This document shows positions 18,817 through 27,950 of a DNA stretch of 64,000 bases, in pieces. The notes under the pieces were generated by a model. It was not told where the DNA came from. It was given only the letters and a program-made list of their open reading frames with translations, and made no database searches. Each line of letters opens with the position of its first letter. Positions within the stretch are counted from its first letter, which is position 1. Origin of the DNA: Pelorhabdus rhamnosifermentans (GTDB lineage Bacteria; Bacillota; Negativicutes; UMGS1260); assembly GCF_018835585.1 (NCBI RefSeq), contig NZ_JAHGVE010000017.1, forward strand, positions 45,222-109,221, in the 5' to 3' direction. Both the position numbers and the translations under genes were made by a program.

Positions 18817-21105
18817 ATGTCCAGTAGTAGTGTAACTACTAGCACGATTAACGGAGTCACCAGAGCTACTGGTCTGTCTTCCGGTATTGATGTGGATTCT
18901 ATTGTTTCAGGACTGATGACTGCGGAACGAGCAAAAAAATTAAATAAACTGGAACAAAAAGAGCAACTAGCTGAATGGAAACAGACCGATTACCGTACAA
19001 TTATTTCTGACATTCAAACTTTTAGCAGTAAGTATTTCGATGTATCCTCGTCAAGCAGCTTAATGAGCTCGAGTAATTTTCTAAAGTACAATGCTAGCAG
19101 CAGTAATAGTGCTGTCACGGTGACTGCCGCTAGCACCGCTGCGACCGGGAGTCACACCATAGAAGTCACTCAACTTGCCACCAAGGCTACACTTACAAGC
19201 AGCGCCAGCGTTTCTAAGAATGTTCAAGGGTCGACGACGCCAACTTATACGAGTCTTAGCGGTGAAAGTTTGGTCCTTACCCTGGATGGTACAGCGAAGA
19301 CAATCACTCTTGATTCTACGGTGACCGACCTCGCGTCGCTGCAAACAGCGATTGATAATGCCGTTGGTTCAGGTAAAGTCACAGTCAGTGCGGATTCGAG
19401 CACCGGATATTTGTCTATTACGGCTGCCGACAGCGGAGTGAATGCCATTTCCATTAGTGCTCCCACGTCAAGTTCGAGTACCAGTGCCTTAACAAGTCTT
19501 GGCTTCGGTACGACTGCCGTACTTTCTAATCGACTGGATACGTCCAGCACGTTATCGACAATTGCCGATCAATTAAGTTCATCGACGGCGTTGACATTCA
19601 ATACGGATGGACAAGTTGATTTAACAATTAATGGGACAACATTATCTTTTGACAAAACAACTACTTTAGCTAGTATGATGTCCACGGTCAACAAGAGTGC
19701 TGCTGGGGTCACCATGGCCTACAACAGTATTACAGGTAAGCTTAGTATGACTGCCGATAGTACTGGAGCCGGCAATACGTTGGACGTGACTGAAACTGGC
19801 AGCAACTTTGTATCTGTGCTGTTGAATACTTCCACTGCCGGTCTGGATGCCAAGATAACGCTGGATGGTCAGTCTTTGACCCGTAGTTCCAATTCCATCA
19901 CTGTCGATGGAGTAACCTATACAGCCAACGCGACAACGACCACTGCGTCTGCGAAAGATACTTTTGCAACTGCAATTACGACTGCTACGAGTGGCTCAAC
20001 CACTACGGAAAAAACTGCTGTTGCCACTGCGTATACGGCTTATGCAGCAGCTCTTGCTGCTGGCGGTACGACGGCTGCTACTGCTCAGACTATTGTAGAC
20101 ACTAAGACTACGTTAGATTCTGCGATTTCTACTTTAGCGGATAGTACGTTAAGTAGTGCTCTAACTACTTATAATACGGCTGCGGGTACCGCTATTAATG
20201 ATGCAGCCACTACTGAAGCTGCTAGTGATAGTACTACCAATCAAAAGACTGTAACCGCTGCTATTTCTGCTGCTTCTGCAACTGATTCTTCTACGGCTGC
20301 TACGGTAAATGTAACGCAAAATACGGATGGCGTTTATGACTTGCTCAAGAGTTTCGTCGATGATTATAATACTTTGATTAGTACCATTAACACCGAGTTG
20401 AGTGAAAGTTATGATTCGGACTACCAGCCACTCACGGATGATCAAAAAAGCAGTATGACTGATACAGAAATCACCAATTGGGAAACAAAAGCAAAAGTAG
20501 GACTATTAGAAAGTGATTCGACTTTGAAAAGCTTCATCAGTGACTTGCGGACGTCTTTGATTGACTCAGTTTCTGGGCAGTCGACCACTCTGTATAGCAT
20601 TGGCATTACCACTAGCACCTACGATACAAAAGGCAAGCTATCGATAGATGAAGACACGTTAAAGGCGGCTATTGCGAGTGATCCCGAAGGGGTTATGGAA
20701 CTTTTTACGCAGCAGGCTACATCTAAGACATCTTCGGGTACGTCGCTTGCGGGAACTACGACTGTTCGTTCGCTATCTTCGAGTGACTTGACTACCCGGT
20801 ACAAGGAAGAAGGCCTTGCTTACCGTTTTTATGATACGATACAGAAGAATATTTCAAGTATCCGCGATAGCGCAGGCAATAAAGGCACATTATTAGAAGA
20901 AGCAGGTATTACGGACGATGCTTCCGACACGGACAACACGTTAACTACACTGATTGATAAATATACAACTGAAATTTCCGATGAGAAAGCGCGACTGAAT
21001 ACTGTAGAAGACAATCTTTATACCAAATACAGTAATTTAGAAACGTATATCAATAAAATGAATACACAGCTTTCATCCTTATCATCCATGTCTAGTAGCA
21101 GTTGA
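18817..21105 (+). CDS. fliD: flagellar filament cap FliD
   Basis: A 762-aa cap protein (HAP2). The N-terminal FliD_N domain has RATGLSSGIDVDSIVSGLMTAERAK, and the C-terminal FliD_C domain has LLKSFVDDYNTLISTINTEL and SSIRDSAGNKGTLLEEAGI, ending in coiled coil. Residues about 380-480 contain one copy of the Ala/Thr module also found twice in FlgK1 (AITTATSGSTTTEKTAVATA...TKTTLDSAIST). It exceeds the usual 450-550 aa because of this and other low-complexity insertions. SD GAAGGAGG. Confidence 0.92.
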   Translation: MSSSSVTTSTINGVTRATGLSSGIDVDSIVSGLMTAERAKKLNKLEQKEQLAEWKQTDYRTIISDIQTFSSKYFDVSSSSSLMSSSNFLKYNASSSNSAVTVTAASTAATGSHTIEVTQLATKATLTSSASVSKNVQGSTTPTYTSLSGESLVLTLDGTAKTITLDSTVTDLASLQTAIDNAVGSGKVTVSADSSTGYLSITAADSGVNAISISAPTSSSSTSALTSLGFGTTAVLSNRLDTSSTLSTIADQLSSSTALTFNTDGQVDLTINGTTLSFDKTTTLASMMSTVNKSAAGVTMAYNSITGKLSMTADSTGAGNTLDVTETGSNFVSVLLNTSTAGLDAKITLDGQSLTRSSNSITVDGVTYTANATTTTASAKDTFATAITTATSGSTTTEKTAVATAYTAYAAALAAGGTTAATAQTIVDTKTTLDSAISTLADSTLSSALTTYNTAAGTAINDAATTEAASDSTTNQKTVTAAISAASATDSSTAATVNVTQNTDGVYDLLKSFVDDYNTLISTINTELSESYDSDYQPLTDDQKSSMTDTEITNWETKAKVGLLESDSTLKSFISDLRTSLIDSVSGQSTTLYSIGITTSTYDTKGKLSIDEDTLKAAIASDPEGVMELFTQQATSKTSSGTSLAGTTTVRSLSSSDLTTRYKEEGLAYRFYDTIQKNISSIRDSAGNKGTLLEEAGITDDASDTDNTLTTLIDKYTTEISDEKARLNTVEDNLYTKYSNLETYINKMNTQLSSLSSMSSSS

Positions 21106-21141
21106 GTTCATTAATTGAGATATTTTCAAGGAGTGAAATAT

Positions 21142-21561
21142 ATGGGACAGTGGGAAAAAGCAAAGCACTACTTAGCCCGAAAAATGAATATACTGGAACA
21201 AATTGCCGCGAATACTGAAACACAGAGCCGTTTTATCCATAAGCGAGAAATGCGAGGTCTGGGTCGAGTGCTAGGAGAAAGAGAGAATTTTCTCGAAGAG
21301 CTGGCCATGCTAAATCAGCAATTGACAAAAGACTCTACTTGGAAAAACATACCGATGCTAGCGCCAATGATTCAAGAAATAACCCATAAGCAACAGGAAC
21401 TGCTGGAACGCAGCAAGCAAGTATTACAGGAAGCGGTAGCTGAGCGTTCCCTCATTGCCGAAGAGTTGAAAATCAACAAAATCGGACAGCAAGTAAAAAA
21501 CGGGTATGTAAATCCGTGGGTTAGTATAGCGTGGGGGCGGTTTATCAATGAAAGAGGCTAA
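21142..21561 (+). CDS. FlgN-like flagellar export chaperone (probable)
   Basis: A 139-aa, mostly helical, charged protein between fliD and fliS, where FlgN- or FliT-type export chaperones are commonly encoded. It has long amphipathic helices (KQQELLERSKQVLQEAVAERSLIAEELKINKIGQQV) and a C-terminal NPWVSIAWGRFINERG tail. The assignment rests on size, helicity and context, not a firm motif. The ATG at 21142 follows AAGGAG. It would keep FlgK/FlgL or FliD export-competent. Confidence 0.55.
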   Translation: MGQWEKAKHYLARKMNILEQIAANTETQSRFIHKREMRGLGRVLGERENFLEELAMLNQQLTKDSTWKNIPMLAPMIQEITHKQQELLERSKQVLQEAVAERSLIAEELKINKIGQQVKNGYVNPWVSIAWGRFINERG

Positions 21562-21617
21562 TTCTTATGATATAAATGTTGTATCTGTAACTCTGAAAGC
21601 CTAAAGGGGGAATAGTC

Positions 21618-22049
21618 ATGAATGCCATGAATACTGCCAATGCCTATAAAAGACAACAAATCATGACAGCATCGCCCGAAGAGTTGACACTGATGCTGTA
21701 CAACGGAGCCATCCGTTTTGTTACTGAGAGCATGATAGCTATTGACAAGAAGGATATTGAAAAGGCACATAGTGCAAATATGCGGGCTCAAAATATCATG
21801 CGTGAATTTATGGTGACCATGGATATGAAGCAAGAAATTTCTAAGAATTGGCTGTTGATTGACGAATATATATTACATTGTTTGATTCAGGGCAATATGA
21901 AAAAAGAGAAAGATCAACTTGAAGAAGCAAAAAGATGGCTGGTAGAATTTCGGGATGCATGGGTTCAAGCCATGAAAAAGGTGTCTGTGGATAAAAAATT
22001 AAATAAAGAAGCAACTAACTTGAAAACACAAACTGAGATTTGTATATAA
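21618..22049 (+). CDS. fliS: flagellin export chaperone FliS
   Basis: A 143-aa four-helix chaperone that binds the flagellin C-terminus and prevents early polymerisation. The diagnostic ANAYKRQQIMTASPEELTLMLYNGAIRF opens the protein. A GGGGG SD is placed before the ATG at 21618. It follows the FlgN-like gene and precedes a hairpin and flaG. The flagellin gene, its client, is convergent downstream. Confidence 0.93.
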   Translation: MNAMNTANAYKRQQIMTASPEELTLMLYNGAIRFVTESMIAIDKKDIEKAHSANMRAQNIMREFMVTMDMKQEISKNWLLIDEYILHCLIQGNMKKEKDQLEEAKRWLVEFRDAWVQAMKKVSVDKKLNKEATNLKTQTEICI

Positions 22050-22078
22050 TTGATATTTCAGTTTGTGCCAAAAAAACT

Positions 22079-22121
22079 AAAATGCGAAGATAATATATAA
22101 CGGATATTGTCTTCGCATTTT
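22079..22121 (+). terminator. hairpin between fliS and flaG
   Basis: An 18-nt nearly perfect inverted repeat (22079-22096 with 22104-22121) ending in TTTT. It may end or attenuate the fla transcript before flaG. Confidence 0.65.
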
Positions 22122-22157
22122 AACATATAGGTAAAAAGCAGAGGTAGGTGTAGTGAA

Positions 22158-22559
22158 TTGGACATTACGAGTGTTAATAACAGTAGTATAACTTCGACAG
22201 TGGAAGCGGCAGTAAATACTCCATCAGGCTCAGGTATAGCAGTTAAGAATGAGTCTACGATCAGTGCTGTACAAAATGCCGATAATAAACAAAATGCAGG
22301 ATTTACTGCTGACACTAGTCAGCCCAGTGAATCCGAAGTAAAAAAGGGTACGGAAGAATTAAACGATTTTATGCAGTCAATGAATACGGATATCAAATTT
22401 GTATTGCATACGAAGACTAATACGTTAATGATACAGATTGAAGATGTCAAGAATCACAAGATACTCAGAGAATGTCCGCCGCACGAGTTGTTGGATATGG
22501 CGGCCAGATTACAGGATTTAAGGGACTATATCGGTGCAATTGTCGATAAAAAAGTGTAG
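22158..22559 (+). CDS. flaG: FlaG-family protein
   Basis: A 133-aa protein. The N-terminal half is disordered and Ser/Thr-rich. The C-terminal half carries the FlaG domain: TEELNDFMQSMNTDIKFVLHTKTNTLMIQIEDVKNHKILRECPPHELLDMAARLQDL region, with IRxxPPxExLxM typical. FlaG affects filament length. The start is TTG at 22158 after GAGGTAGGTG; no better in-frame ATG exists upstream. Confidence 0.85.
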   Translation: MDITSVNNSSITSTVEAAVNTPSGSGIAVKNESTISAVQNADNKQNAGFTADTSQPSESEVKKGTEELNDFMQSMNTDIKFVLHTKTNTLMIQIEDVKNHKILRECPPHELLDMAARLQDLRDYIGAIVDKKV

Positions 22560-22601
22560 GAACTGTCTGAAGAAAACTATAGACTGACACAAAAGAAGCA
22601 A

Positions 22602-22654
22602 ACAAAAAGTGGTATAAATAGCAATTAATGATTGCTATTTATACCACTTTTTGT
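22602..22654. terminator. bidirectional terminator after flaG
   Basis: 24-nt perfect arms (22602-22625 with 22631-22654) and a 5-nt loop, flanked by A and T runs. Confidence 0.9.
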
Positions 22655-22688
22655 TTGTAACTTTCGGAATTGATTAATGAAGTGCATA

Positions 22689-22725
22689 AAAAAGGTTGCC
22701 TCAAAAAGCGAGGCAACCTTTTTCC
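22689..22725 (-). terminator. terminator of the flagellin gene
   Basis: AAAAAGGTTGCCTC (22689-22702) pairs with GAGGCAACCTTTTT (22710-22723), just past the flagellin stop codon on the minus strand. Confidence 0.9.
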
Positions 22726-22734
22726 TAGTTATAA

Positions 22735-24531
22735 TTATTGTTGTAACAGAGTCAATACTTTCTGCGGTTGCGAGTTGGCTTTGGACAACATCGCCGTAGC
22801 GGCCTGGGTAATGACACTCAGTTTGGTGTAGTTGGCCATTTCCGTTGCCATATCGGTGTCGCGAATATTGGATTCAGCTGAAGTCAGGTTTTCACTTTCT
22901 GTGTCCAGATTCGTGATATTGCTATCTAGACTGTTCTGAACGGCACCGAGGTTGGAACGTTCAGCAGAAACTTTCTTAATCGCCGCATCGATTGTGGTGA
23001 TAGCAGAAGTTGCACTGCTTGCTGAAGTTAGATCAATACCCGTTGTAGAAGTACTGCCTGCTACTCCCAGACTGCTGGCGCTCATATTACCGATGGAAAG
23101 CGTCATGGTCTGATTGGAGTTCGCACCGACCTGGAAGGTCAGGGCACTAGTCGCGTCTACAGTAACATCAGCAGTAGCCAGAGTCTTATTAGCTAGATAA
23201 TCAGCTACTGTAGTAGTACCAGGAGTAGCTGAATCAGCAGCAGCTGCTGCTGTACCATTAGCAAGCTTTTTAGCGGCAATGTAAGTCGCATAGTTAGCAG
23301 CGTCAGTAGAATCAGTACTGGAAGCAACGGCAGTAGCTAAGGCAGCAGCCTTTGTATTATAGTCCGAAGTATAAGCAGTAGCAGACTCTAGGGCAGTCAG
23401 AGCAGTTGTAACATCAGTATCAGTACTAGCAGCCAAAGCAGTTTCAGCAGTACCCTCAGCAGTAGCAGCAGCAGTAGCAGCAGCTGTTAAAGTATCAGTA
23501 CCAGTAGCGGTCGCTAAATCATTTCTAATACTTTGCTGTTTCGTTAGAGCTGTATTGTCACCAGTAACAGTGAGGTCGAAAGCCGTTAATGTATTGCCAT
23601 CAGCAGTTGCAGCAGCTCCGTTAATTGTCCCGGCTGCGTCAGTCCCGGTAACAGTAACACTTGTGTCAGTAGAAGAACTTGATACTGCGTTAAATAGTTT
23701 CTGTAATGTAGTCGTATCGGCAGATAAAGTAACGGAAGAACTGCTGCCGTAGGTAGAATCTGTTAATTTAATATAGTTATTACTAGCACTCGTTGTATCG
23801 AGTGTAGCTGTTACGCCAGTAGTAGTCGTTAGGTCATTAATTTTTTTCAGAACACCTTCGATCGTGTCGCCTGATGCGATGGTTATGGTGGTTCCGTTAA
23901 TGGAGACATCCCCGGCATAAGCAGTTGCCGAAGCAGTTTCAGACGTAATACCCGAAGTAGATGTAGTTGTAAGACCCGTAGTTGCCTGCGTTGCAACGGC
24001 AGTGTAATTTACTATATAGTCACCCGATGTTGTGTTATTTCCGGCTGTAGTCAGAGCAGCATTAATTGCAGCTGAATTTTGGCCTGATACAGCAGTAGAA
24101 GCACCGCTATCGCCATTAAGTAACTTTTTTGTGTTATATTCCGTGTCATTCGAGATACGGTCCAGTTCCTGGCGGAGTGAGTTTGTTTCATCCTGGACGG
24201 ACGTTCTATCATCGTCAGTTAATGTGTCAGATGAAGCCTCGACAGCAAGTTCACGCATGCGTTTTAGGATGGTCGTTGTTTCGTCGAGAGCGCCATCAGC
24301 GGTCTGGGTCAACGATGTGGCATCTTGAGAGTTGCTGCTGGCTTGGTCGAGACCTTGAATCTGGCTACGCATTTTTTCAGAAATGGCAAGTCCTGCTGAA
24401 TTATCAGATGCACTGTTTATGGCATATCCTGATGACAGCTTTTGCAGCGATGAATTCATGAGCGTAGTGTTTTTGTTTAACTGGTTTGTAGTGTTTAAAG
24501 CAGACATGTTTGTACTAATTACCATTGACAT
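22735..24531 (-). CDS. hag: flagellin
   Basis: A 598-aa filament subunit. The conserved N-terminal D0/D1 has VISTNMSALNTTNQLNKNT and LSSGYAINSASDNSAGLAIS; the C-terminal D1/D0 has ESNIRDTDMATEMANYTKLSVI and ends in LTLLQQ. The central 150-500 residues are low-complexity Ala/Thr/Ser, with an Ala-rich stretch at about 330-420 reminiscent of the inserts in FlgL and FlgK1. SD GGGAGG lies 8 nt before the ATG. It is convergent with the axial-protein operon. The leader carries a possible CsrA site and sigma-28 promoter. Confidence 0.95.
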   Translation of the reverse strand: MSMVISTNMSALNTTNQLNKNTTLMNSSLQKLSSGYAINSASDNSAGLAISEKMRSQIQGLDQASSNSQDATSLTQTADGALDETTTILKRMRELAVEASSDTLTDDDRTSVQDETNSLRQELDRISNDTEYNTKKLLNGDSGASTAVSGQNSAAINAALTTAGNNTTSGDYIVNYTAVATQATTGLTTTSTSGITSETASATAYAGDVSINGTTITIASGDTIEGVLKKINDLTTTTGVTATLDTTSASNNYIKLTDSTYGSSSSVTLSADTTTLQKLFNAVSSSSTDTSVTVTGTDAAGTINGAAATADGNTLTAFDLTVTGDNTALTKQQSIRNDLATATGTDTLTAAATAAATAEGTAETALAASTDTDVTTALTALESATAYTSDYNTKAAALATAVASSTDSTDAANYATYIAAKKLANGTAAAAADSATPGTTTVADYLANKTLATADVTVDATSALTFQVGANSNQTMTLSIGNMSASSLGVAGSTSTTGIDLTSASSATSAITTIDAAIKKVSAERSNLGAVQNSLDSNITNLDTESENLTSAESNIRDTDMATEMANYTKLSVITQAATAMLSKANSQPQKVLTLLQQ

Positions 24532-24562
24532 AATTATTCCTCCCTGATTTTAAACAAAATTT

Positions 24563-24575
24563 AGCATCCGTGCAC
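24563..24575 (-). promoter_or_regulatory. candidate CsrA-binding site in the flagellin leader
   Basis: The minus-strand RNA reads GUGCACGGAUGCU, matching 9 of 12 positions of the CsrA consensus RUACARGGAUGU. It lies about 30 nt upstream of the GGGAGG SD, which itself has GGA. This is the two-site layout of the B. subtilis hag leader, and csrA is encoded 1.7 kb away. Confidence 0.45.
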
Positions 24576-24687
24576 CATTCGTTAGATTTTTACTTAAATA
24601 AGCGACTCTCTAACGTGAAGTCCATTACCTAAATAAATATTCCTCACTATTTTGAGGAAATGCCCCCTTTCATGTTTCTCAATAGAA

Positions 24688-24714
24688 TTATCGCGGTCAA
24701 TTATTAAGATTATA
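24688..24714 (-). promoter_or_regulatory. candidate sigma-28 promoter of flagellin
   Basis: On the minus strand TATA-N15-CGCGATAA resembles TAAA-N15-GCCGATAA with exact spacing, 157 nt before the start codon. A small hairpin (TTCCTC/GAGGAA, 24640-24659) lies in the leader. Confidence 0.45.
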
Positions 24715-24791
24715 TTTAGTTAATGAGGAAATTTTAAATTTTATTTTAATTTGTGCAAAAAAATTAAATTGTATAGGAATAAGTGGAAAAA

Positions 24792-25065
24792 ATGTCGAAT
24801 TATAAAGAACTTGAGGATTTGATCAGTGGAATATATCAAGCAATCTATAATGCGCTAGCAAAGATAATACCAATATACTTAGTATTGTCTTTGCTAGCGC
24901 ATTATTAAGGTTTGCTTTTTTGGAAGGTGATTTGGTGATTTAGTGTAGGATACTTTCGGGTAGCGTTTGAAGCGTTGCTGAGAATGTTAATCTCATTTTG
25001 TAAAAATAAAAATTAAATAAAAATTAAATAAAAGCTAAAAAGTAAATAAAAAATAAATAAAAATA
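24792..25065. other. flagellin/regulator intergenic region: large hairpin and 11-bp-phased A/T repeats
   Basis: A 23-nt inverted repeat (24848-24870 with 24882-24904) lacks a T tract. A 38-codon ORF (24792-24908) reads through it but has no good SD, so I do not call it. From 25001 to 25065 the sequence is A/T with TAAA recurring about every 11 bp (near 25014, 25025, 25036, 25047, 25058), ending 74 bp before the regulator gene. Confidence 0.4.
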
Positions 25066-25138
25066 TGTCAAAATTGATACATAAATGTCCAAGGATGGAT
25101 AATTTTTCACAAGGCTGTGGTTTCAAAGGGTGTTTTTA

Positions 25139-25837
25139 ATGAAACTGCTATTAGTAGATGATGAGAGCAGATTAACGGAAGCACTATCCTATTTGTTAAA
25201 AAAGAATGGCTTCGTAGTAGATGTTGCTATGGATGGTAAAACTGGCATTGATATGGCCTGTACTGGAATTTATGACATTATTATTTTGGATCGCATGTTG
25301 CCCTATTTAGATGGCATTTCGCTGTTGAAAGAATTTCGCGGACTAGGATATCAGACTCCCGTCCTCTTTTTAACAGCCAGAGATACCCCTGAAGATCGGG
25401 CGGAAGGGTTGAATGCCGGTGCTGACGATTATTTGGTTAAACCATTTTTCAATGTGGAATTACTAGCAAGATTGCACGCACTAGCCCGTCGGAATAGCAA
25501 AGATATAGTGGATACTATCTTAACTGTTGACGATATGACTTTTGACCCCCAACGTTCCCAAGTGACTAAAAAAGGCAAGGTCATTCATTTAACGGTCAAA
25601 GAATCGCAACTTTTAGAACTATTAGTACGTAACCAGGGACAAGTAGTTACTAAACAACGGATCATAGAAAAGGTATGGGGCTACAATTCTGATGCGTTAG
25701 AAAGTACAATCAACATATATATTCATTACTTGCGCAAAAAGATTAACATATCTAATTTGAAGACGGTACGGGGAGTTGGCTATTATTTGCAGAAAAATAT
25801 TATTGGTAATAACATAAAAAGCCTGCAAGAGTTATAA
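25139..25837 (+). CDS. orphan OmpR/PhoB-family response regulator
   Basis: A 232-aa two-domain regulator. The receiver has LLLVDDESRL, the phospho-acceptor Asp in IIILDRMLPYLDG, and KPFFNVELLARL. The C-terminal winged helix (about 130-225) has LTVKESQLLELLVRNQGQVVTKQRIIEKVWGY and the TVRGVGYYL end. The ATG at 25139 follows AAAGGG. No histidine kinase is adjacent. It is clearly similar to the second orphan regulator at 53126. Its position by flagellin and csrA suggests surface-structure control (inference). Confidence 0.9.
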   Translation: MKLLLVDDESRLTEALSYLLKKNGFVVDVAMDGKTGIDMACTGIYDIIILDRMLPYLDGISLLKEFRGLGYQTPVLFLTARDTPEDRAEGLNAGADDYLVKPFFNVELLARLHALARRNSKDIVDTILTVDDMTFDPQRSQVTKKGKVIHLTVKESQLLELLVRNQGQVVTKQRIIEKVWGYNSDALESTINIYIHYLRKKINISNLKTVRGVGYYLQKNIIGNNIKSLQEL

Positions 25838-25932
25838 TGAATATTCTCACAAGCTTTTGATGCTTATCACGATAAAGTAGATAATTTTCTTTGATTTTAG
25901 CGGGACAGTCAAAATGATAAATGAGTCCGATC

Positions 25933-26190
25933 TTAGGTCGATGTTTCTTGTAGCGTCCAGTTATTTGCTATAAGTGAGACGCCATTGGAATTGGCTGGTT
26001 GTATAGGCAACATTTTTTCTTCCGGCATATATCTTAATTTATCTTCGTATATTTCCCCGCGAATAATATTTAAACATTTTGGTGCCGTAATTGCTAGTTT
26101 TAAGTTTCCACCATCATTCTTGACGACCTTAACCATGATGTCTTTCCCGATCATAACGTATTCGCCAGGTTTTCTTCCTAATACTAGCAT
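25933..26190 (-). CDS. csrA: carbon storage regulator CsrA
   Basis: An 85-aa RNA-binding protein. The core MLVLGRKPGEYVMIG and a RGEIYE segment retain the two Arg residues used for GGA recognition. The usual Thr of LTRK is Gly here, and a tail of about 25 residues extends past the core. The start is the ATG at 26190, 9 nt after AGGTG; the GTG at 26202 overlaps that SD. The CsrA antagonist gene fliW, often adjacent, is not in this window. Likely target: the flagellin leader. Confidence 0.9.
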   Translation of the reverse strand: MLVLGRKPGEYVMIGKDIMVKVVKNDGGNLKLAITAPKCLNIIRGEIYEDKLRYMPEEKMLPIQPANSNGVSLIANNWTLQETST

Positions 26191-26202
26191 AATGTTTTTC
26201 AC

Positions 26203-26584
26203 CTCGTAAATAATATTTATTTCATTACTATCATCTCATTATTTTCTTTAGTTTTAATTAATTTATTCATGAAAATTTTTAATTTATGAGTTTTTCCCGA
26301 TAAACCAGACACTATATAGTTAGGATTTCCTTCAATTTATGCAATATTTGATTTTATGCACATCTTTACAACTGAATATGGGTAGTGGTTCTCTTTGATT
26401 AATTCATATACTATTTCCGGTTGGATGTCGCAAAGATGGCTGCTACTTTTTTATTTTATCCCGTCTCCTGGGCGCGTTTTTGGATTCATAAAAAAACAAG
26501 ATCTGGCTAGTAAACCTTATTTGTTTTTAGTAGAGTAATAACTTTGTTACTGATTATGTTATAGATTAGCAGGTGTAGGATAGG
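26203..26584. other. intergenic region between divergent csrA and the TPR gene
   Basis: 382 bp, A/T-rich, with no ORF of note. CCCGATAA at about 26287 resembles a sigma-28 -10 element, but no -35 match sits at proper spacing. No hairpin or repeat stands out. Confidence 0.4.
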
Positions 26585-27928
26585 ATGGTAAAAAAATGTA
26601 TTGTTGAAGGTCTTGCGTTGGCGGCAATGCATAAATGGCGACAAGCTGCTTTAGCATTTTGCCAAGCTATAAAACTGGATCCGAAATTACCGGAGGCGTA
26701 TCAACTTTTAGGTGAAGTATTGATACCACTGGAAGAATGGGATCATGCCCAAGCTTGTTTTTGTAAGGTTATTGAATTAGATTCTGAATTTGCAGAAGCC
26801 TATAATTATTTAGGTGTAGTCTTAAAGAATAAAAATTTTCTAATTGAAGCGGAGTCCTGTTATCGTCAGGCGATTGAAAAAAATCCGGATTATGCTGAGG
26901 CTTTTCATAATTTGGGTAATTGTCTTAAACTGACCCAATGTTTTGATGAGGCTGAGGCCTCCTATCTTCGAGCGTTGGAGTTGCAGCCTGATTTTGAAGA
27001 ATCACGTTTTTCTTTATCAACGTTATATTTGCTGCGTAGGCAATATGATAAGGGCTGGAAACTATATGACTCACGCCTTGAGTGGAAAGAAAAATTCCGC
27101 CTCGATATCCCGATTTGGCAAGGTGAAGATTTGACAGGACGTAACGTCCTGCTGTTTTATGAACAGGGTCTCGGTGATATGATTCAATTTCTTCGTTATG
27201 CCTATCAAGTCGCCGCGATTGCGGCAAAAACAACTGTATGGATTCAAAAACCGTTGGAAAGATTGTTAGGCAGTACGCAAAGCACTTTTTCCGTCTGTGT
27301 CAGGAGCAGAAATATCGATCCAAGTCAATTCGATTTTGCCTGTTCGTTATTTAGTCTGCCAGCGAAAATTGATTTTGGATCCGATTTGCTTGTTCGTGAT
27401 ATTCCTTATCTTCACGCCTCTCATGACATTTTAGCAAAATGGCGAAGAATAATCTGTGACCGGGCGGGTAAAAAATATAAAATCGGTGTGGTTTGGGCGG
27501 GAAATCCTGAGCATTCTGATGATCACAACAGATCCATTGCTTTTAAATTGTTTAGTCAATTGTTCGCTTACAATACAGTTTTTTGGGTTAGTCTACAAGT
27601 GGGAAATAGGGCACAGGATTTAACACAAACATCACAAAATGTACTAGATTGTTCTAGTCAACTGGTCGATTTTGCAGAAACAGCCGGAGTCGTAGATAAT
27701 CTGGATATGGTTATTGCTGTCGATACAGCTGTTGCTCATTTGGCAGGAACTATGGGAAAAAAGACATGGCTGCTTTTACCCTTCAGGTCGGACTGGCGCT
27801 GGGGGTTGTCAGGTGAAAGCAGTTACTGGTATCCGACGATGCGCTTGTTTCGTCAACAGCAAATAGGTGATTGGCAAAGTGTTTTGGAACAGGTAAAGGC
27901 TGCTCTAAATGATCTTGGCATTTTGTAA
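26585..27928 (+). CDS. TPR protein with GT-B glycosyltransferase-like C-terminus (first copy)
   Basis: A 447-aa protein. Residues about 5-150 hold four TPR units (AFCQAIKLDPKLPEAYQLLGEVL and similar). The C-terminal 270 residues match the TPR-linked GT9-like domain: GRNVLLFYEQGLGDMIQFLRYA, IGVVWAGNPEH, and VDTAVAHLAGTMGKKTWLLLP, which corresponds to the nucleotide-sugar region of GT-B enzymes. Being next to flagellin, it is a good candidate for glycosylating Ser/Thr of the filament. The sugar donor cannot be read from sequence. Confidence 0.75.
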   Translation: MVKKCIVEGLALAAMHKWRQAALAFCQAIKLDPKLPEAYQLLGEVLIPLEEWDHAQACFCKVIELDSEFAEAYNYLGVVLKNKNFLIEAESCYRQAIEKNPDYAEAFHNLGNCLKLTQCFDEAEASYLRALELQPDFEESRFSLSTLYLLRRQYDKGWKLYDSRLEWKEKFRLDIPIWQGEDLTGRNVLLFYEQGLGDMIQFLRYAYQVAAIAAKTTVWIQKPLERLLGSTQSTFSVCVRSRNIDPSQFDFACSLFSLPAKIDFGSDLLVRDIPYLHASHDILAKWRRIICDRAGKKYKIGVVWAGNPEHSDDHNRSIAFKLFSQLFAYNTVFWVSLQVGNRAQDLTQTSQNVLDCSSQLVDFAETAGVVDNLDMVIAVDTAVAHLAGTMGKKTWLLLPFRSDWRWGLSGESSYWYPTMRLFRQQQIGDWQSVLEQVKAALNDLGIL

Positions 27929-27950
27929 TTGCAGAAAAGGAGAATCAATT

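Noticed and set aside
24792..24908. 38-codon ORF running through the 23-bp hairpin
   Set aside because: Weak SD and a peptide forced by the inverted repeat; more likely a structured non-coding element.
26280..26300. sigma-28 -10-like CCCGATAA in front of the TPR gene
   Set aside because: No -35 element at 14-16 bp and almost 300 bp from the gene.
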